Source: Maniola hyperantus
Lineage: Eukaryota > Arthropoda > Insecta > Lepidoptera > Nymphalidae
Length of the DNA: 64,000 bases
Reading direction: 5' to 3'
Assembly (NCBI RefSeq): GCF_902806685.2
Contig: NC_048555.1
Span: 1,488,001-1,552,000 of the forward strand
Shown: positions 19,667 to 29,539 of the stretch, in pieces
Layout: every line of letters begins with the position of its first letter
How positions within the stretch are numbered: the first letter of the stretch is position 1
Notes under the pieces: model-generated
Database searches by the model: none
The model's input: the letters and a program-made list of their open reading frames with translations, nothing else
What the model was told of the DNA's origin: nothing
Program-made: the position numbers and the translations under genes

Positions 19667-20007
19667 AGGTTTTGCATTGTCAAACGTCTTGTTTTACCTC
19701 CAACTGAGCTCCAAGACTAGAACCAAATGAGCAGGGAAAAATATCTGCGTGACGCGTAGATAGACGTTCTGTCTTATTGCGCTAGTATGTACGGCTCTAT
19801 ATAAATTGAGTTATACGAACTTTTTGTCAGCCAGACATTTTTACTGTACCTAGTGTGCTTAAGCTATAATTGTGAAGGTATGAATACTGACTTGTGCGCT
19901 GTGTCAAAATTTAACGGTAAACGGTAAACTTTAACCGCCTGACATGCAACTGGACCTAAATAATATTATTGCATTATATTTAGTTAAACCACAGAATTTG
20001 TAATAGA

Positions 20008-20254
20008 CTAGCTTATGCTCGCGACTTCGTCCGTGTAACTACACAAATTTCAAATCCCTATTTCACCCCCTTAGGGATTGAATTTTCAAAAATCCTTTCT
20101 TAGAGGATGCCTACGTCATAATAGCTATCTGCATGCCAAATTTCAGCCCGATCCGTCCAGTAGTTTGAGCTGTGCGTTGATAGATCAGTCAGTCAGTCAG
20201 TCAGTCAGTCATTCAGTCAGTCAGTCAGACACCTTTTCCTTTTATATATTTAGA
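20008..20254 (-). mobile_element. H2 Helitron, full length
   Basis: The 3' end (ACTAGCTTATGCTCGCGACT on the plus strand) through ATAGCTATCTGCATGCC to a (TCAG)n run and TTTTATATATTTAGA. Internal TCAG repeats are expanded. Confidence 0.85.
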
Positions 20255-20276
20255 TAAATAAAATAAATGAATAATA

Positions 20277-20476
20277 ACTTCGTCCGCGTGGAATTAGGTT
20301 TTCAAAAATCCCGTGGGAACTCTTTGATTTTCCGTGATAAAAAGTAGCGTATGTCACTCTCCAGATCTTACACTATACCCATGCAAAAAATCACGTCGAT
20401 CCGTTGCTCCGTTGCGACGTGATTGACGGATAAGCCAACAAACCAACAAACAAACACACTTTCGCATTTATAATAG
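20277..20476 (-). mobile_element. H1 Helitron, lacking its CTAG end
   Basis: ACTTCGTCCGCGTGGAATTA, AATCCCGTGGGAAC, AATCACGTCGATCCGTTG, ACCAACAAACAAACACAC and CGCATTTATAATAGGGG. The outer 3' bases are lost at the boundary with the preceding element. Confidence 0.75.
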
Positions 20477-20483
20477 GGGTAGT

Positions 20484-20702
20484 CCTACCTTATGCTCGCG
20501 AATTGGTCCGTGTGGACTACACAAACTTCAAACCCCAATTTTACACCCTTAGGGGTTGAATTTAAAAAAAAATCTTAGTGGATATTTGGGTCACATTAAC
20601 TATCTGTACGCCAAATTTCAGTCCGATCCGTCCAGTGGTTTGAGCTGTGCGTTGATAGATCAGTCAGTCAATGAGTCAAGGCTTTACCTTTTATATATAT
20701 AT
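20484..20702 (-). mobile_element. H2 Helitron, degraded
   Basis: TTATGCTCGCGAATTGGTCC, then CCCTTAGGGGTTGAATTT, CGATCCGTCCAGTGGTTTGA and TTTTATATATATA. It forms a run of three same-strand Helitrons with the two before it. Confidence 0.75.
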
Positions 20703-20707
20703 AGCAC

Positions 20708-21300
20708 GTAGATATGTAAAACGTTGTAAGCACACAGCAGGCTTAAGTTCGAAACTTGGCGATCACATGGCGGCAGATTACAGCTGGGAGATGTTTATTA
20801 AACAATTTTGCATTAGCCCAGCCTCGGTCGCGGCGCGCTCAATATTGTAATCCTCTTATGTCTGCCGTGCACGAGGTGCTGTGTGGTGTGCGATAAAGGC
20901 TCTGTTAGAATATAAGCTATACTAATGATAGAGCTATCGCCAGTGCGGAAAGAGTGCGGCAAGTGACGGTGAAGGGAGTTGAGATGCGGGGAATGATGGT
21001 GATGTACGAGGTGTTGTGTGGTGTACACGATAAGAGCCTTCTTAGAATATAAGCTATAGGGATAGAGTTGGCTAGCGCAAACTGAGCACGGCGATTGATG
21101 GCGAGTGGTGTCAAGGTGCGGCGAGTGATGGCGAGGGGAATCTAGGTGTGGCAAGTGACAGCGAGGGGAGTCAAGGTCCAGCGAGTGACAGCAAGGGGAG
21201 TCTAAGTGCGGCGAGTGCTTATAGTGAGTAGAGTCGTGCCACGGCGAGTGGCAGCGAATAGAGGCACCGTGCGCCTAGTGGCGGCTGATGCAAGACTTAC
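20708..21300. repeat. Degenerate minisatellite region
   Basis: Irregular units of about 30 bp built on GGCGAGTG and GGCGAGGGGAGTC, roughly 20937-21260. A longer internal repeat, with TAGAATATAAGCTAT next to GTACGAGGTG, occurs twice. Histidine/serine-rich frames on the minus strand come from the repeat. A diverged copy of the unit start is at 21540. Confidence 0.6.
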
Positions 21301-21321
21301 GTGCATGTATGTATGTATGTA

Positions 21322-21500
21322 TGTATATACTTTATTGCACCACAGAAACACAAATGACAGGTTACAAAAAGAAATCTTAATAAGTAGGTACAAAAAGGCG
21401 GTCTTATCGCTAAATAGCGATCTCTTCCAGACAACCTTAACGCTAGGGAAAAAACGAACAAATGGACAATGGGAGGTGGTGTAAAATAAACCTAAATACC
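21322..21500. repeat. Interspersed repeat (LINE 3' end?)
   Basis: It contains GCACCACAGAAACACAAATG and GCGGTCTTATCGCTAAATAG, strings I associate with a common lepidopteran dispersed repeat, possibly a LINE 3' region on the minus strand. It is preceded by an (ATGT)n run at 21304-21326. Confidence 0.45.
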
Positions 21501-21539
21501 AATAGCTAAATAAACTAAACCATATAATAAGAATATATA

Positions 21540-21770
21540 TAGATTTGTAAAAGTTGTGAATACACAGCAGACTTAAGTTTGAAAGTTGGCGAGTAGTTAC
21601 ACATGGCTGACGAGAGATGTTTAGAGTTAAAGCCAGTGCAGGCGAGTTACGGTGAAGGGAGTCGAAGTACGACGAATGGTAGTGATGTACGAGGGTAAGG
21701 GCCCTGATAAATCATAAGCTAATGATAGAGTTACAGAGCGCAGCGTGTGACGTCGAGGAGAGTCGAGGTT
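21540..21770. repeat. Diverged copy of the 20708 repeat
   Basis: AGTTGTGAATACACAGCAGA and GAGTACGACGAATGG parallel 20708-21000. The next 400 bp, to about 22200, show nothing recognisable. Confidence 0.5.
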
Positions 21771-22481
21771 TTTTTATTGTGAGATAGGACCGATAAACAA
21801 TATTTTCCGTTAATAATATTAGTAAGTATGGATTGTAATTGTAAAAATATCATTTGGTCGAACCGCGGCCTAAACTCCCTCGCAACGTGTAGTTGTTAAC
21901 GAAAGTTTCAGCTATACAATAATAAGCCCAATTACAAAGGCTAAAAGGTGCGTTTTCTATCTTTTTTTCCCCCCTAACTCAAATACTACCGACTACTTAA
22001 CTACATAATACCTACTCCTTTAGATTTCGAGACTACTTAATAATTTTGTAGCTTAGTATTTTCTACACTTGAATAGTAGAAAAATGTAGAAAAATCTACT
22101 AAGCCGATTTCCTGTTCTGTGGAATCTGTCTGGATTAGGTTGTTGTACCTAAGTACTTACTTTAATTTATATAATATCTTCTTTATTAACAAAATGTGAA
22201 ATGAAAGTTCCTACCTCACTTTACTTGACGTTTTGGTGAAACCAAACATTTACTTTTAGTTTGGTTTTGAATAGATGTAATTTTTGAAATTAAAACTAAC
22301 AAAAAACTCGGATAACAATAGAACATACAAATAGGTCTACTTAAGGTTAGAGATAATAATCCAAATAGATATGTAACTACCGGCACCGAAGGCTTAACGT
22401 GTTTTTCGAGGCATGAATAAATAAATAGTTTGGCTTTTAAGAGCTTCAAAGATTGGTAATTCAACTAGTAACTCTCTTTGC

Positions 22482-22850
22482 GTGTTCTATTGCCTCCATA
22501 ATGGGGAGTGCTATGAAGTGTTCTTTGATCTCATTCCACCCTCCTTTTTCTACAACCGCACCGCACGCCACCGCAAACAATTCCGCCCTCACCACCTGGG
22601 TGTCTGGTGCACTTCGACCACTCATTGTGCCAGATCCTTTTTTCCACGCACATGCAAACTGTGGATTCAACTCCCTTCGGCGGTGTTCCCATTAGGTTAC
22701 AACATGGGGTTATTCAAGGGGCGGACCAACAAATTCCTGAAAGGCCGGCAACCTTGGTGGTTCCTCTGGTATTGTAAATGTTCATGGGCGGCGGTAATCA
22801 CTCAACATCAGGTGACCCACCTGCTCGTTTGCTCGCCATTTTTATAAAAA
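22482..22850 (+). pseudogene. CR1-like LINE, C-terminus and 3' tail
   Basis: One open frame reads FYCLHNGECYEVFFDLIPPS, NRTARHRKQFRPHHLGVW, FFPRTCKLWIQLPSAVFP and GYNMGLFKGRTNKFLKGRQ. This is the conserved end of a lepidopteran CR1-like retrotransposon protein, where the FPRT..LWN.LP..VFP..Y....FK pattern is usual. The DNA past the protein end (TGGGCGGCGGTAATCACTCA, GGTGACCCACCTGCTCGTTT) is its 3' UTR, then A-rich tail. RT is missing (5' truncation). Tails of the same family recur at 32510 and 38085. Confidence 0.75.
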
Positions 22851-23085
22851 AAAAATAAAACACAATATTGTTATCATAGTGTGCCATATTGTACAAAATT
22901 AATGTATTTGACGCGTCCGCCACCAAACACATAAATTAGTAGTTACACAAAAATGGCTTTTTATGCAAAAAGTACACTTCCTTGCCTTAAAAGTGAAAAC
23001 ATTAAATCAAAAGGATAAGAAATATTTTATTTAAAATTCAGTTAATTCTTAAATTGCCCCATATTTATTTATTTTCGACTAAATG

Positions 23086-23215
23086 GTGCCCGCGGCTTCA
23101 TTCACTTGTATTTAGGTTTTTGAAAATCCCGTGTCTTAAATTACCTGGGATCCCGGCAAAAAATAACAGCGATCAACAAACAAACACACTATCTTATAAT
23201 ATTAGTAGTGTAGTT
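23086..23215 (-). mobile_element. H1 Helitron, degraded
   Basis: GGTGCCCGCGGCTTCATTCA (end region), TTTAGGTTTTTGAAAATCCC, then GATCAACAAACAAACACACT and TTATAATATTAGTAG. Internally deleted. Confidence 0.65.
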
Positions 23216-23382
23216 TTTGATAGTATTTCCAATTTTTTTTGTACAATCTCGAATTTAAATGTAATAAGTAAATTAATTCTGGAATACTATCTTTCAGCTT
23301 CTGAGTTCTGACGGTGATTTTCCCCCAAATATTCAAAAAAATTTAATGTTTGAAGACCTCAGACAAATTTCCTGTTTATTAT

Positions 23383-23605
23383 CCGTACTAATATTATAAA
23401 AATGCGAAAATGTGTCTGTTTGCTAGCCTTTCTCGGCCCATCCGTTTAACCGATTTTGACGAAATTTAGTACAAAGATAGCTTTATGATAGCTTACATAC
23501 CGGGGAAGGACATAGCCTAGGTTAGCCTGCTTTTCATCCCGTGAAATTAAAGAATTCGCACGGGATTAAAAAAAACCTAAATCCATGCGGACGAAGTCGC
23601 TCACC
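23383..23605 (+). mobile_element. H1 Helitron
   Basis: Starts TCCGTACTAATATTATAAAA, continues through the CCGTTTAACCGATTTTGACG block, ATCCCGTGAAATTAAAG and CATGCGGACGAAGTCGC. The final CTAG is lost. Confidence 0.8.
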
Positions 23606-23964
23606 TTGTATTAAATAAAAATATAACCAACTCTTGGTTTTAATAATACAGGGAACATGCCAAAGCGAATAAAGGATGTAAAAGTAAAAAATAACTAAAG
23701 GGTATACACTTATTTTGTCCGCGAGTGCATCATTCAAGTTTTCGTGCGGCCGTGTGAATGATTAATACACTTATTTCATGTTTCACATTCCATACGACCC
23801 GGTAACGACATATAATACATCTACATGAAAAAATACGTCCCTTGCAGTTAGTTTACATGAAGTACATTTTCATGATAATTTTTCATGATGGACCTTTCAT
23901 TTTTGGTAGGTATAGTTTTAAAAGTTAACAAATATATCCTAGTTTTTTAGGGTTTTGTACCCGA

Positions 23965-24101
23965 CCGGTGCACTCCGGTAACATGGCGATGGCGATGGTC
24001 TCAGCGAGCGACGTCCGCCGAGGCGGACCCTCGGCGGACGTCGCTGGCTGGGTCGCGGGGTGAGGGGGGAAGCGTAAACACGTTTCCCAGCGTTAAAAAA
24101 A
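23965..24101 (+). mobile_element. GC-rich retro-insertion, 137 bp
   Basis: Bounded by a 15-bp direct repeat GGGTTTTGTACCCGA at 23950-23964 and 24102-24116, and ending in A7. These are marks of target-primed reverse transcription. The insert is far richer in GC than its surroundings (GAGCGACGTCCGCCGAGGCG) and contains an internal inverted repeat. It may be a truncated LINE 3' end or a SINE; parent not identified. Confidence 0.75.
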
Positions 24102-24132
24102 GGGTTTTGTACCCGAAGGGTACCAACGGGAC

Positions 24133-24275
24133 CAGTGGCGTGCACAGGAGTTCAAGCCAGGGTATACATTTAGGTATGAACTTATTTTACGGCAGGTTAA
24201 AATGAAAAATAAGCATTGATTTATTACAATGAGGGTAAGCAGTGCGTTTATGCCTCTATGAGCTGCACGCCACTG
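24133..24275. mobile_element. hAT-like MITE, 143 bp
   Basis: 12-bp perfect inverted repeats CAGTGGCGTGCA and TGCACGCCACTG lie inside an 8-bp target duplication AACGGGAC (24125-24132 and 24276-24283). 8-bp duplications with CAG.GGCG ends are typical of hAT. Non-coding. Confidence 0.85.
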
Positions 24276-24723
24276 AACGGGACCCTATTACTAAGCCTCC
24301 GTTGTGCGTCCGTCTGTCTGTCAGCGGGCCGTAATATGTGAGAGTTGAAATTTTCACAAAGTATGTATTCCATGCATATTGCTATGTAAAATAGCCGCCA
24401 TGTAAATTAAAAAAAAAATAATAAGCACGCAACCTTGTACGACGGTACGGAACCCTTAGTGTGCGAGTCCGATTCGTACATGACGGGTTTTTATTTACGA
24501 TTCGATAATCGGTCAACCGCAGAAATGAAAGAACCGAAACTCACGACCTATTTTGTAACATAAAAGAATTAACACGAAAATTTAATTTCTTACACGACAC
24601 GCAGATTTTCTTTACCGAATAACAAATGGTTTGACGTCAGTACTAAATCAGAGCTGGAAAAATATCACTCTTGTAAAAAATTTATTTGTATATCTGTGGA
24701 TGTTGTATTGAAAATATAATAAT

Positions 24724-24930
24724 ACTAGCTTACTCCCACAACTTCGTCCGAGTAGACTACACAAATTTCAAACTTCTGTTTTACCCCGTAGGAGTTGAAT
24801 TTTCAAAAAAATCCTTTTTTTGGCGGATGTCTACGTTATAATAGCTATCTGCATGCCAAATAGCCCGATCCGTCGTGGTTTGAGCAATGCGCTGATAGAT
24901 CAGGCAGTCAGCTTTTCCTTTTATATACAG
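24724..24930 (-). mobile_element. H2 Helitron, degraded
   Basis: ACTAGCTTACTCCCACAACT, ACAAATTTCAAACTTCTG, ATAGCTATCTGCATGCC, GATCCGTCGTGGTTTGAGC and CTTTTCCTTTTATATA. Confidence 0.8.
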
Positions 24931-25070
24931 GGTGTGAACAGAACGCTGCCAAAAACGAAGACAAATGACAGTACTGATGATTACTGATATGATACCACAA
25001 AAAATCGCGTAAAAATACTAAAAAATCCTATAATTTTGTAAAAGTTTACGATATGTTGCAAATAAAACAT
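24926..25070. repeat. TATACAGGGTGT element end
   Basis: TATACAGGGTGTGAACAGAA marks one end of a dispersed element also seen at 32823-33432. The other end is not found here. Confidence 0.5.
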
Positions 25071-25120
25071 GTCAATCAGTCAGTCAGTCAGTCACCTTTT
25101 CTTTTTATATATTTAGAAAA

Positions 25121-25757
25121 GGCTGACTGACTGATCTATCAACGCACAGCTCAAACTACTGGACGGATCGGGCTGAAATTCGGCATGCAGATAACTATTA
25201 TGACGTAGACATACGCTAACAAAGGATTTTTGAAAATTCAAGCCTTAAGGTGACGCAGGACGCTCGACCAAAATAGGCAGCGCACGTGGGTAACATGTTT
25301 GCTTTTCACTTGACATTGTATGAGAAAGTTGAGAGGCACGATGATTTTCACTGAAATCAAGCGCGCGAAAAGGGTTTAGGAAAAGTATTTTTGAGAAAAA
25401 ACCGCTGAATTTATGTTTGTAATTTGTAATGAATAAATAAACAACGTCTAATGATAAATTGTTTTAGTATTTTCATATTCCTAATCTTATTTATTTACGC
25501 CCAAAGTTGTCATTAATTTAGTGTTAAAATAGGATTTTTTTGAGCCTCGTAACTTTTAAATCAATATTTTTTTCAATATTTTATATATCAATAAACCTAG
25601 ATAATGACGAGATAAATCGATATAATTCTTAGTTTTGTGCGTACAATATCGAATATTGTTGTATTTTCCCTCCTACGTTTGTATGGAGAAAGCACCGAAC
25701 TGAGCTACCTTAAGGGGGTAAAATAGGGGTTCGAAGTTTGTGTAGTCCACGCGGACG
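25121..25757 (+). mobile_element. H2 Helitron split by a piggyBac-like MITE
   Basis: AAAAGGCTGACTGACTGATC through AAGGATTTTTGAAAATTCAA, then the MITE at 25249-25709, then GGGGGTAAAATAGGGG and GTCCACGCGGACGAAATC. A minus-strand H2 scrap (25072-25120) abuts its 5' end. Confidence 0.8.
25249..25709 (-). mobile_element. piggyBac-like MITE, copy A (461 bp)
   Basis: Bounded by TTAA at 25245-25248 and 25710-25713. Ends are GGTGACGCAGGACGCTCGAC and, reading inward from the right, GGTAGCTCAGTTCGGTGCTT. Flanking H2 sequence reads straight across one TTAA, so the TTAA was duplicated on insertion, as in the piggyBac superfamily. No ORF; copies B and C are at 34315 and 43353. Confidence 0.8.
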
Positions 25758-26568
25758 AAATCAAATAAAATCAAATAATTTATTCAAAGTAGGTAATAAA
25801 TTACACTTTTTGATTTTCAGTTGTTGGATTTGTAAGATATGTACCTAGTGGTGTATAGAAGCAGACGTTACTTTGCGGAAGTCCATGATATACAATGAAC
25901 CAAAAGCCAGTCAATCGTTGCTTGCGCAGTGGCTGCTTTTCCTGCATGTTTAGTAGTGGGAGGGCGGGCGGTGCATTTCGCATGCTGTTTCGGCGGATTA
26001 CAGCAAATTAAGCTTTTGCTTCATTGTACTTAGATATACCTGTTAGAAATCATGTTATAAATATTAAAATTTGTAACGAGTTAAATACTATGCCCATAAT
26101 TAATAGAGCGCATTAAATATAATATGAAGGAAACATTTGATTGAATGTAGAATATTGCAACCTAAACCTTATGTGATTCATTCAATCAAATGTTGTTGTC
26201 AATAGACATCCCTAAATTGCATATCTATTTAAAGTAACTTACTTACTAAGCTCGTTAATCGTTAAAATTACTAAAATTATTTATCAAAGTAGTATTACAT
26301 TTGTTTGTTAACATAATAATGACTTTAATTAAGATACGATGAAAATGAATCTTAAGGAATGAACGAAGGTAACTTCACGTCATTTCGATTAATGTCTGAG
26401 TTCATTCATGATAAACGATATAAAAAGCCGTGTGGCCTAATAGGCAAGTAGTTCTGCAATGAAAACCGACAAATAAACTTGTGAAATCGTCTTCGGGTTA
26501 TTTTTCCTTCGTGGGCACCTTACATACCTAGTGGTGGTGAATTTTACGCGAACTTAAAACTAAAGCTA
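25758..26568. other. Unassigned stretch with one small hairpin
   Basis: Mostly featureless AT-rich DNA. A hairpin with 15-bp arms AACATTTGATTGAAT (26132-26146 and complement 26178-26192) and an H2 3' remnant (GGCATAAGCTAG, 26582-26593) are all I see. The 60-codon minus frame at 25801 is not convincing. Confidence 0.4.
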
Positions 26569-26947
26569 CGAGGCAATCCCGGGCATAAGCTAGTATTTTA
26601 TATACCTAAAAAGTTTTTAGGCAAAGTAGCGGGCTTTAACTTTACGTATAATGGGGAGATTGTGTAAATAAAATGTTTCTTTGATCTCGATATAGCGAGC
26701 TTGATAAATCGTCAGACGACATTCTTTATGACATGCTAAATTTGTATTCAAAATTTTCACGAAAACTCAAACTGACGGAATAATAATGAACAGAGTACAA
26801 ATAAAGATTTGTTTGTTCGAGATGAAAGTGCTTAATGGAGTAACAGTGTAATGCCGTTAGAATTGAAACAGCTATGGTACAACCATAGAGCAGAAACAAA
26901 GAGGAGTTGGCCTAAGCAACTGTGCACTGTGATTTTCAACTAGGTCC

Positions 26948-26974
26948 TGACGTCATCACTGTGGGCGGGGCCTT
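26948..26974 (+). promoter_or_regulatory. CRE octamer and GC box upstream of the THAP exon
   Basis: TGACGTCA (26948-26955) is a perfect CRE/ATF palindrome, and GTGGGCGGGGCC follows at 26962-26973. The ATG is about 90 bp downstream. This could be the promoter of the element's transposase gene. Confidence 0.4.
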
Positions 26975-27060
26975 AGTTAGTATGCTGTCTGCGTTCGTCA
27001 GGTTCACATATATTGAGACTCGTATTATCGGTGTGTTTTCGCGTTTTTAAGAACAAAAGG

Positions 27061-27137
27061 ATGAAGTGTTGTGTTTTATCGTGTCAAAGTTATTCAGACA
27101 GACGTTCTGATGCTATGAATGGTATCACATTTCATTT
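27061..27137 (+). CDS. THAP-domain first exon (partial, transposon-borne)
   Basis: ATG opens a 25-codon frame, MKCCVLSCQSYSDRRSDAMN, then GITFH, leading into the donor GTAAGT at 27138-27143. The exon ends in phase 2, after TT of a codon; a following T would give Phe and make the FHFP-type string usual in THAP domains. Visible hallmarks are the first zinc-ligand pair (Cys-x(3-4)-Cys near the start) and GITFH. The second half of the zinc finger (C..H) and AVPTF-like end are not in the window. In the family the domain binds DNA at the transposon ends. The frame is too short to act alone. An in-frame host fusion downstream was looked for and not seen. Confidence 0.7.
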
Positions 27138-27404
27138 GTAAGTAATTTTATACGTGATTATTAAAATAGTTCTAGATTATTGACATCTAGTGTGAGATAG
27201 CTGAACTATGTAGTGACATCAATATATCGATGTTAGGTCGCTAAGCGAGTAGTTTTGCTACTAACCCGCAGATGGAAAATTGAGAAGTGGGCGGCGTTCC
27301 ACAACCCCTCACCCCGCAAAATGTCACTCGATATTTCATAGGGAAATCTTAATACAACATCTCCTCTTTGTTTCTGCTCTATGGGTACAACTTATGGAAG
27401 TACT

Positions 27405-27614
27405 AACTGAGACCCGCGATTTCGTCCGCGTGGATTTACGTTTTTGAAAACCCCGTGGGAATTCTTTGATTTTTCGGGATATAAAGTAACCTATGTCACT
27501 CTCCATGTCTTTGACTATACCCATGCGAAAAATCACGCCAATCCATAGCTCCGTTGCGACGTGATTAAAGGACAAACCAACAAACTAACAAACAAACACA
27601 CTTCCATATTTATA
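27405..27614 (-). mobile_element. H1 Helitron, 3' end worn
   Basis: GACCCGCGATTTCGTCCGCG, GATTTACGTTTTTGAAAACC, GTTGCGACGTGATTAAAGG, AACTAACAAACAAACACAC and TTTATAA. It begins 14 bases after the P-like element's target repeat. Confidence 0.75.
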
Positions 27615-27824
27615 ACTAGATGAAGCCCGCGACTTCGTCCGCGTAGATTTAGGTTTTCCGGAATGAAAATCAGCCTATATTATACTTCCTCGGGATGCAA
27701 GCTATCTCTGTACCAAATTTCGCCAAAATCGGTTAAACGGATGGGGCGTGAAAGTCTAGCAGACAGACAGACGGATGGACAGACATACAGACACACTTAC
27801 GCATTTATAATATTAGTATGGATG
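27615..27824 (-). mobile_element. H1 Helitron, near full length
   Basis: CTAGATGAAGCCCGCGACTT through GATGCAAGCTATCTCTGTAC, CCAAAATCGGTTAAACGGAT, a CAGA-rich run and TTATAATATTAGTATGGA. Confidence 0.85.
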
Positions 27825-28261
27825 GGTAGTGATTCATGGCGGTCAGTGCCTATTTGCCTCTATGAAGTGATCGCTTGCTCATAACAGCTAAGGTATGTAC
27901 GTATTCTTATAAACAAAGGGACTACAAAAAAGTAAAATTTGGCGTTAAGAACAAACTTTTATCCGAAGTTAACCGAATCAACTAACCGTGAAATTAAAGC
28001 CCGATTTTCGAAGAAACAATTTCGACCGGGCGATTCCATTTTCTTGTTCACGCAAACCTTTTTTAGTTCAACTGACGTAATTACCAGTGTTTTCTTAGCT
28101 GGGTAGTTTTGAAACGTTAATTTACTTAGCTAAATTACTGTAGATCAACTGTCTTCTCTACTATTATAGTTATTCTGATTCATTAAAAAGCGTACAAAAT
28201 AATACCACATCTTCCTTCGGTTATTTAAAGTTATTTAATTCAACGAAGCTATGGAGTAAAA
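27825..28261. other. Unassigned stretch
   Basis: AT-rich, without recognisable repeats or exons. I looked here for a second THAP exon (conserved W, then C..H) and saw none. Confidence 0.4.
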
Positions 28262-28472
28262 TCCATACTTTCATACTAATATTATAAATGCGAAAGTGCT
28301 GTGTCTGTCTGTCTGTCTGCTAGCTTTTCACGGCTCAACCGTTCAACCGATTTTGACGAAATTTGGTATAGATATAGCTTACATCCCGGGGAAGGGCATA
28401 CGCTATTTTTTATCCCGGAAAATTGAAGAGTTCCCACAGGATTTTTAAAAACCTAAATCCACGCATCTAGTC
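28262..28472 (+). mobile_element. H1 Helitron, hairpin deleted
   Basis: TCCATACTTTCATACTAATA, CACGGCTCAACCGTTCAACC, CATCCCGGGGAAGGGCAT and CCTAAATCCACGCATCTAG. The GACGAAGTCGCGGG hairpin has dropped out between CACGC and ATCTAG. Confidence 0.8.
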
Positions 28473-28544
28473 TACAATAATATTCGTTCACTATCCCAAA
28501 CGAAACTTAAATATTTTTTGGTACAAAACTATCCTTTAATATGC

Positions 28545-29500
28545 TTTTCAGGAGTAGGTCTGACGACTTTACGTGCTCTCCTAAGCACGGGGGTGACACA
28601 CCACCAACTTCCTAACTCAGGGCTAGTACTGAGAAAATCCAATACCTTGCTATTTTTGGCCTGACCTTTGAATCAAACCCAAGACCTCGTCCTCTGCATT
28701 CAAACATGCGCACCACTAAACCAAAGAGGTAGTAATAGCAGAGTAATAAATGTACAAGCCCGCAAGTAATGTACGTGGCGCAGTCGGAACCACTAGAACA
28801 CAAAGTCGTGCAATTTATCAACGGAGCCAGCTGTTTTGGCTAAGTTCTGATAGCCGCTGCATATCAAATGCATCGCTACATAATTGCCCGGGAACTGGCG
28901 GGATATTTTCAGACGCACTCTCTATTCCCTCACACTCATAGCCCGATGGGACGGCAATGAGACACAACCGGAGAAAAATTTGAAGCCGGAATGACGACTT
29001 TGCGTGCTTTCTGAGGCATGGGGGTGACACACCACCAACTTCTTAGCTCCGGGCTAGTTAACAGAAAAATTCAATACCCAACTATTTTTGGCCTGATCTG
29101 GGACTCGAGCCCTCGTCATCTCGAACATGCTAATCGCTGAACCAAGAGGCAGTTATAGCAGAGTGATAAATGTACAAGCCCGCAAGTAATGTACGTGGCG
29201 CAGTCGGAACCACTAGAACACAGTGTGAGGGAATCACACTCATAGCTCGATGGGACGGAAATGTGACACAACCGGAAAAAGATTGGAGGCCGGAATGACG
29301 ACTTTGCGTGTTCTCTGATTCACGGGGGTGAAACACCACAAACTTCTTAACTCCAGGCTAGTTAACAGAAAAATCCAATACCTAACTATTTTTGGCCTGA
29401 TCTAGGAATCGAACCCTCGTCATCTCGAACATGCTAATTACTGAACCAAGAGACATTTATAGCAGAGTAATAAATGTACAAGATATTTTCAGATGATACT
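28545..29500 (-). mobile_element. SINE-D head-to-tail triplet
   Basis: Three units of about 300 bp. The CACTCATAGC(C/T)CGATGGGACG marker is at about 28931 and 29235, and tRNA-like heads (on the minus strand TTGGTTTAGTGGTGCGCATG, B box GGTTTGATTC or GGGTTCGATTCC) are near 28680, 29100 and 29410. Units share CAGAAAAATCCAATACC and GCCCGCAAGTAATGTACGTG. Open frames here are incidental. Confidence 0.65.
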
Positions 29501-29539
29501 TGATAACAATATTCCGAAGGAAGATGAAGGTAAATGATT

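Larger units (their letters stand above)
23945..24490 (-). repeat. GGGTTCCGTACC-type repeat with two insertions
   Basis: The left end TTAGGGTTTTGTACCCGA and the right part GGTACGGAACCCTTAGTGTG with GCGAGTCCGATTCGTACATG belong to the 846-1230 repeat class. A 137-bp retro-insertion and a 143-bp hAT-like MITE lie inside it. Confidence 0.65.
26884..27383 (+). mobile_element. P-superfamily-like mini-element, 500 bp
   Basis: Perfect 23-bp terminal inverted repeats, beginning CATAGAGCAGAAACAAAGAG, occupy 26884-26906 and 27361-27383. They sit inside an 8-bp target duplication GGTACAAC (26876-26883 and 27384-27391). Inside lies a single THAP-domain exon with a splice donor. 8-bp duplication, CAT-initial repeats and a THAP N-terminus are the marks of P-element transposases. 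The other exons are missing, so this is an internally deleted, non-autonomous derivative. Perfect repeats suggest it moved recently. A hAT-type element is the alternative for an 8-bp duplication, but the ends are not CAG.G and THAP points to P. Confidence 0.75.

Noticed and set aside
19799..19880. Possible host promoter: TATATAAA, initiator-like TCAG and a GTATGA donor-like site
   Set aside because: Each motif is weak and expected often in AT-rich DNA; no downstream exon was found.
20813..21154. His/Ser-rich 113-residue frame resembling a low-complexity protein
   Set aside because: It is the translation of a GGCGAGTG-type minisatellite and is not preserved between repeat units.
22216..22464. 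82-codon minus frame with hydrophobic stretch
   Set aside because: AT-rich chance frame; no signal peptide pattern or repeat homology.
27144..28260. Second exon of the THAP gene
   Set aside because: I looked for the conserved W and C..H half of the THAP finger in all plus frames and saw none; the region is P-like element end, Helitrons and unassigned DNA.
28545..29500. Possible CRISPR-like or satellite array
   Set aside because: Only three long diverged units with tRNA-like parts; this is a SINE tandem, and the genome is eukaryotic.
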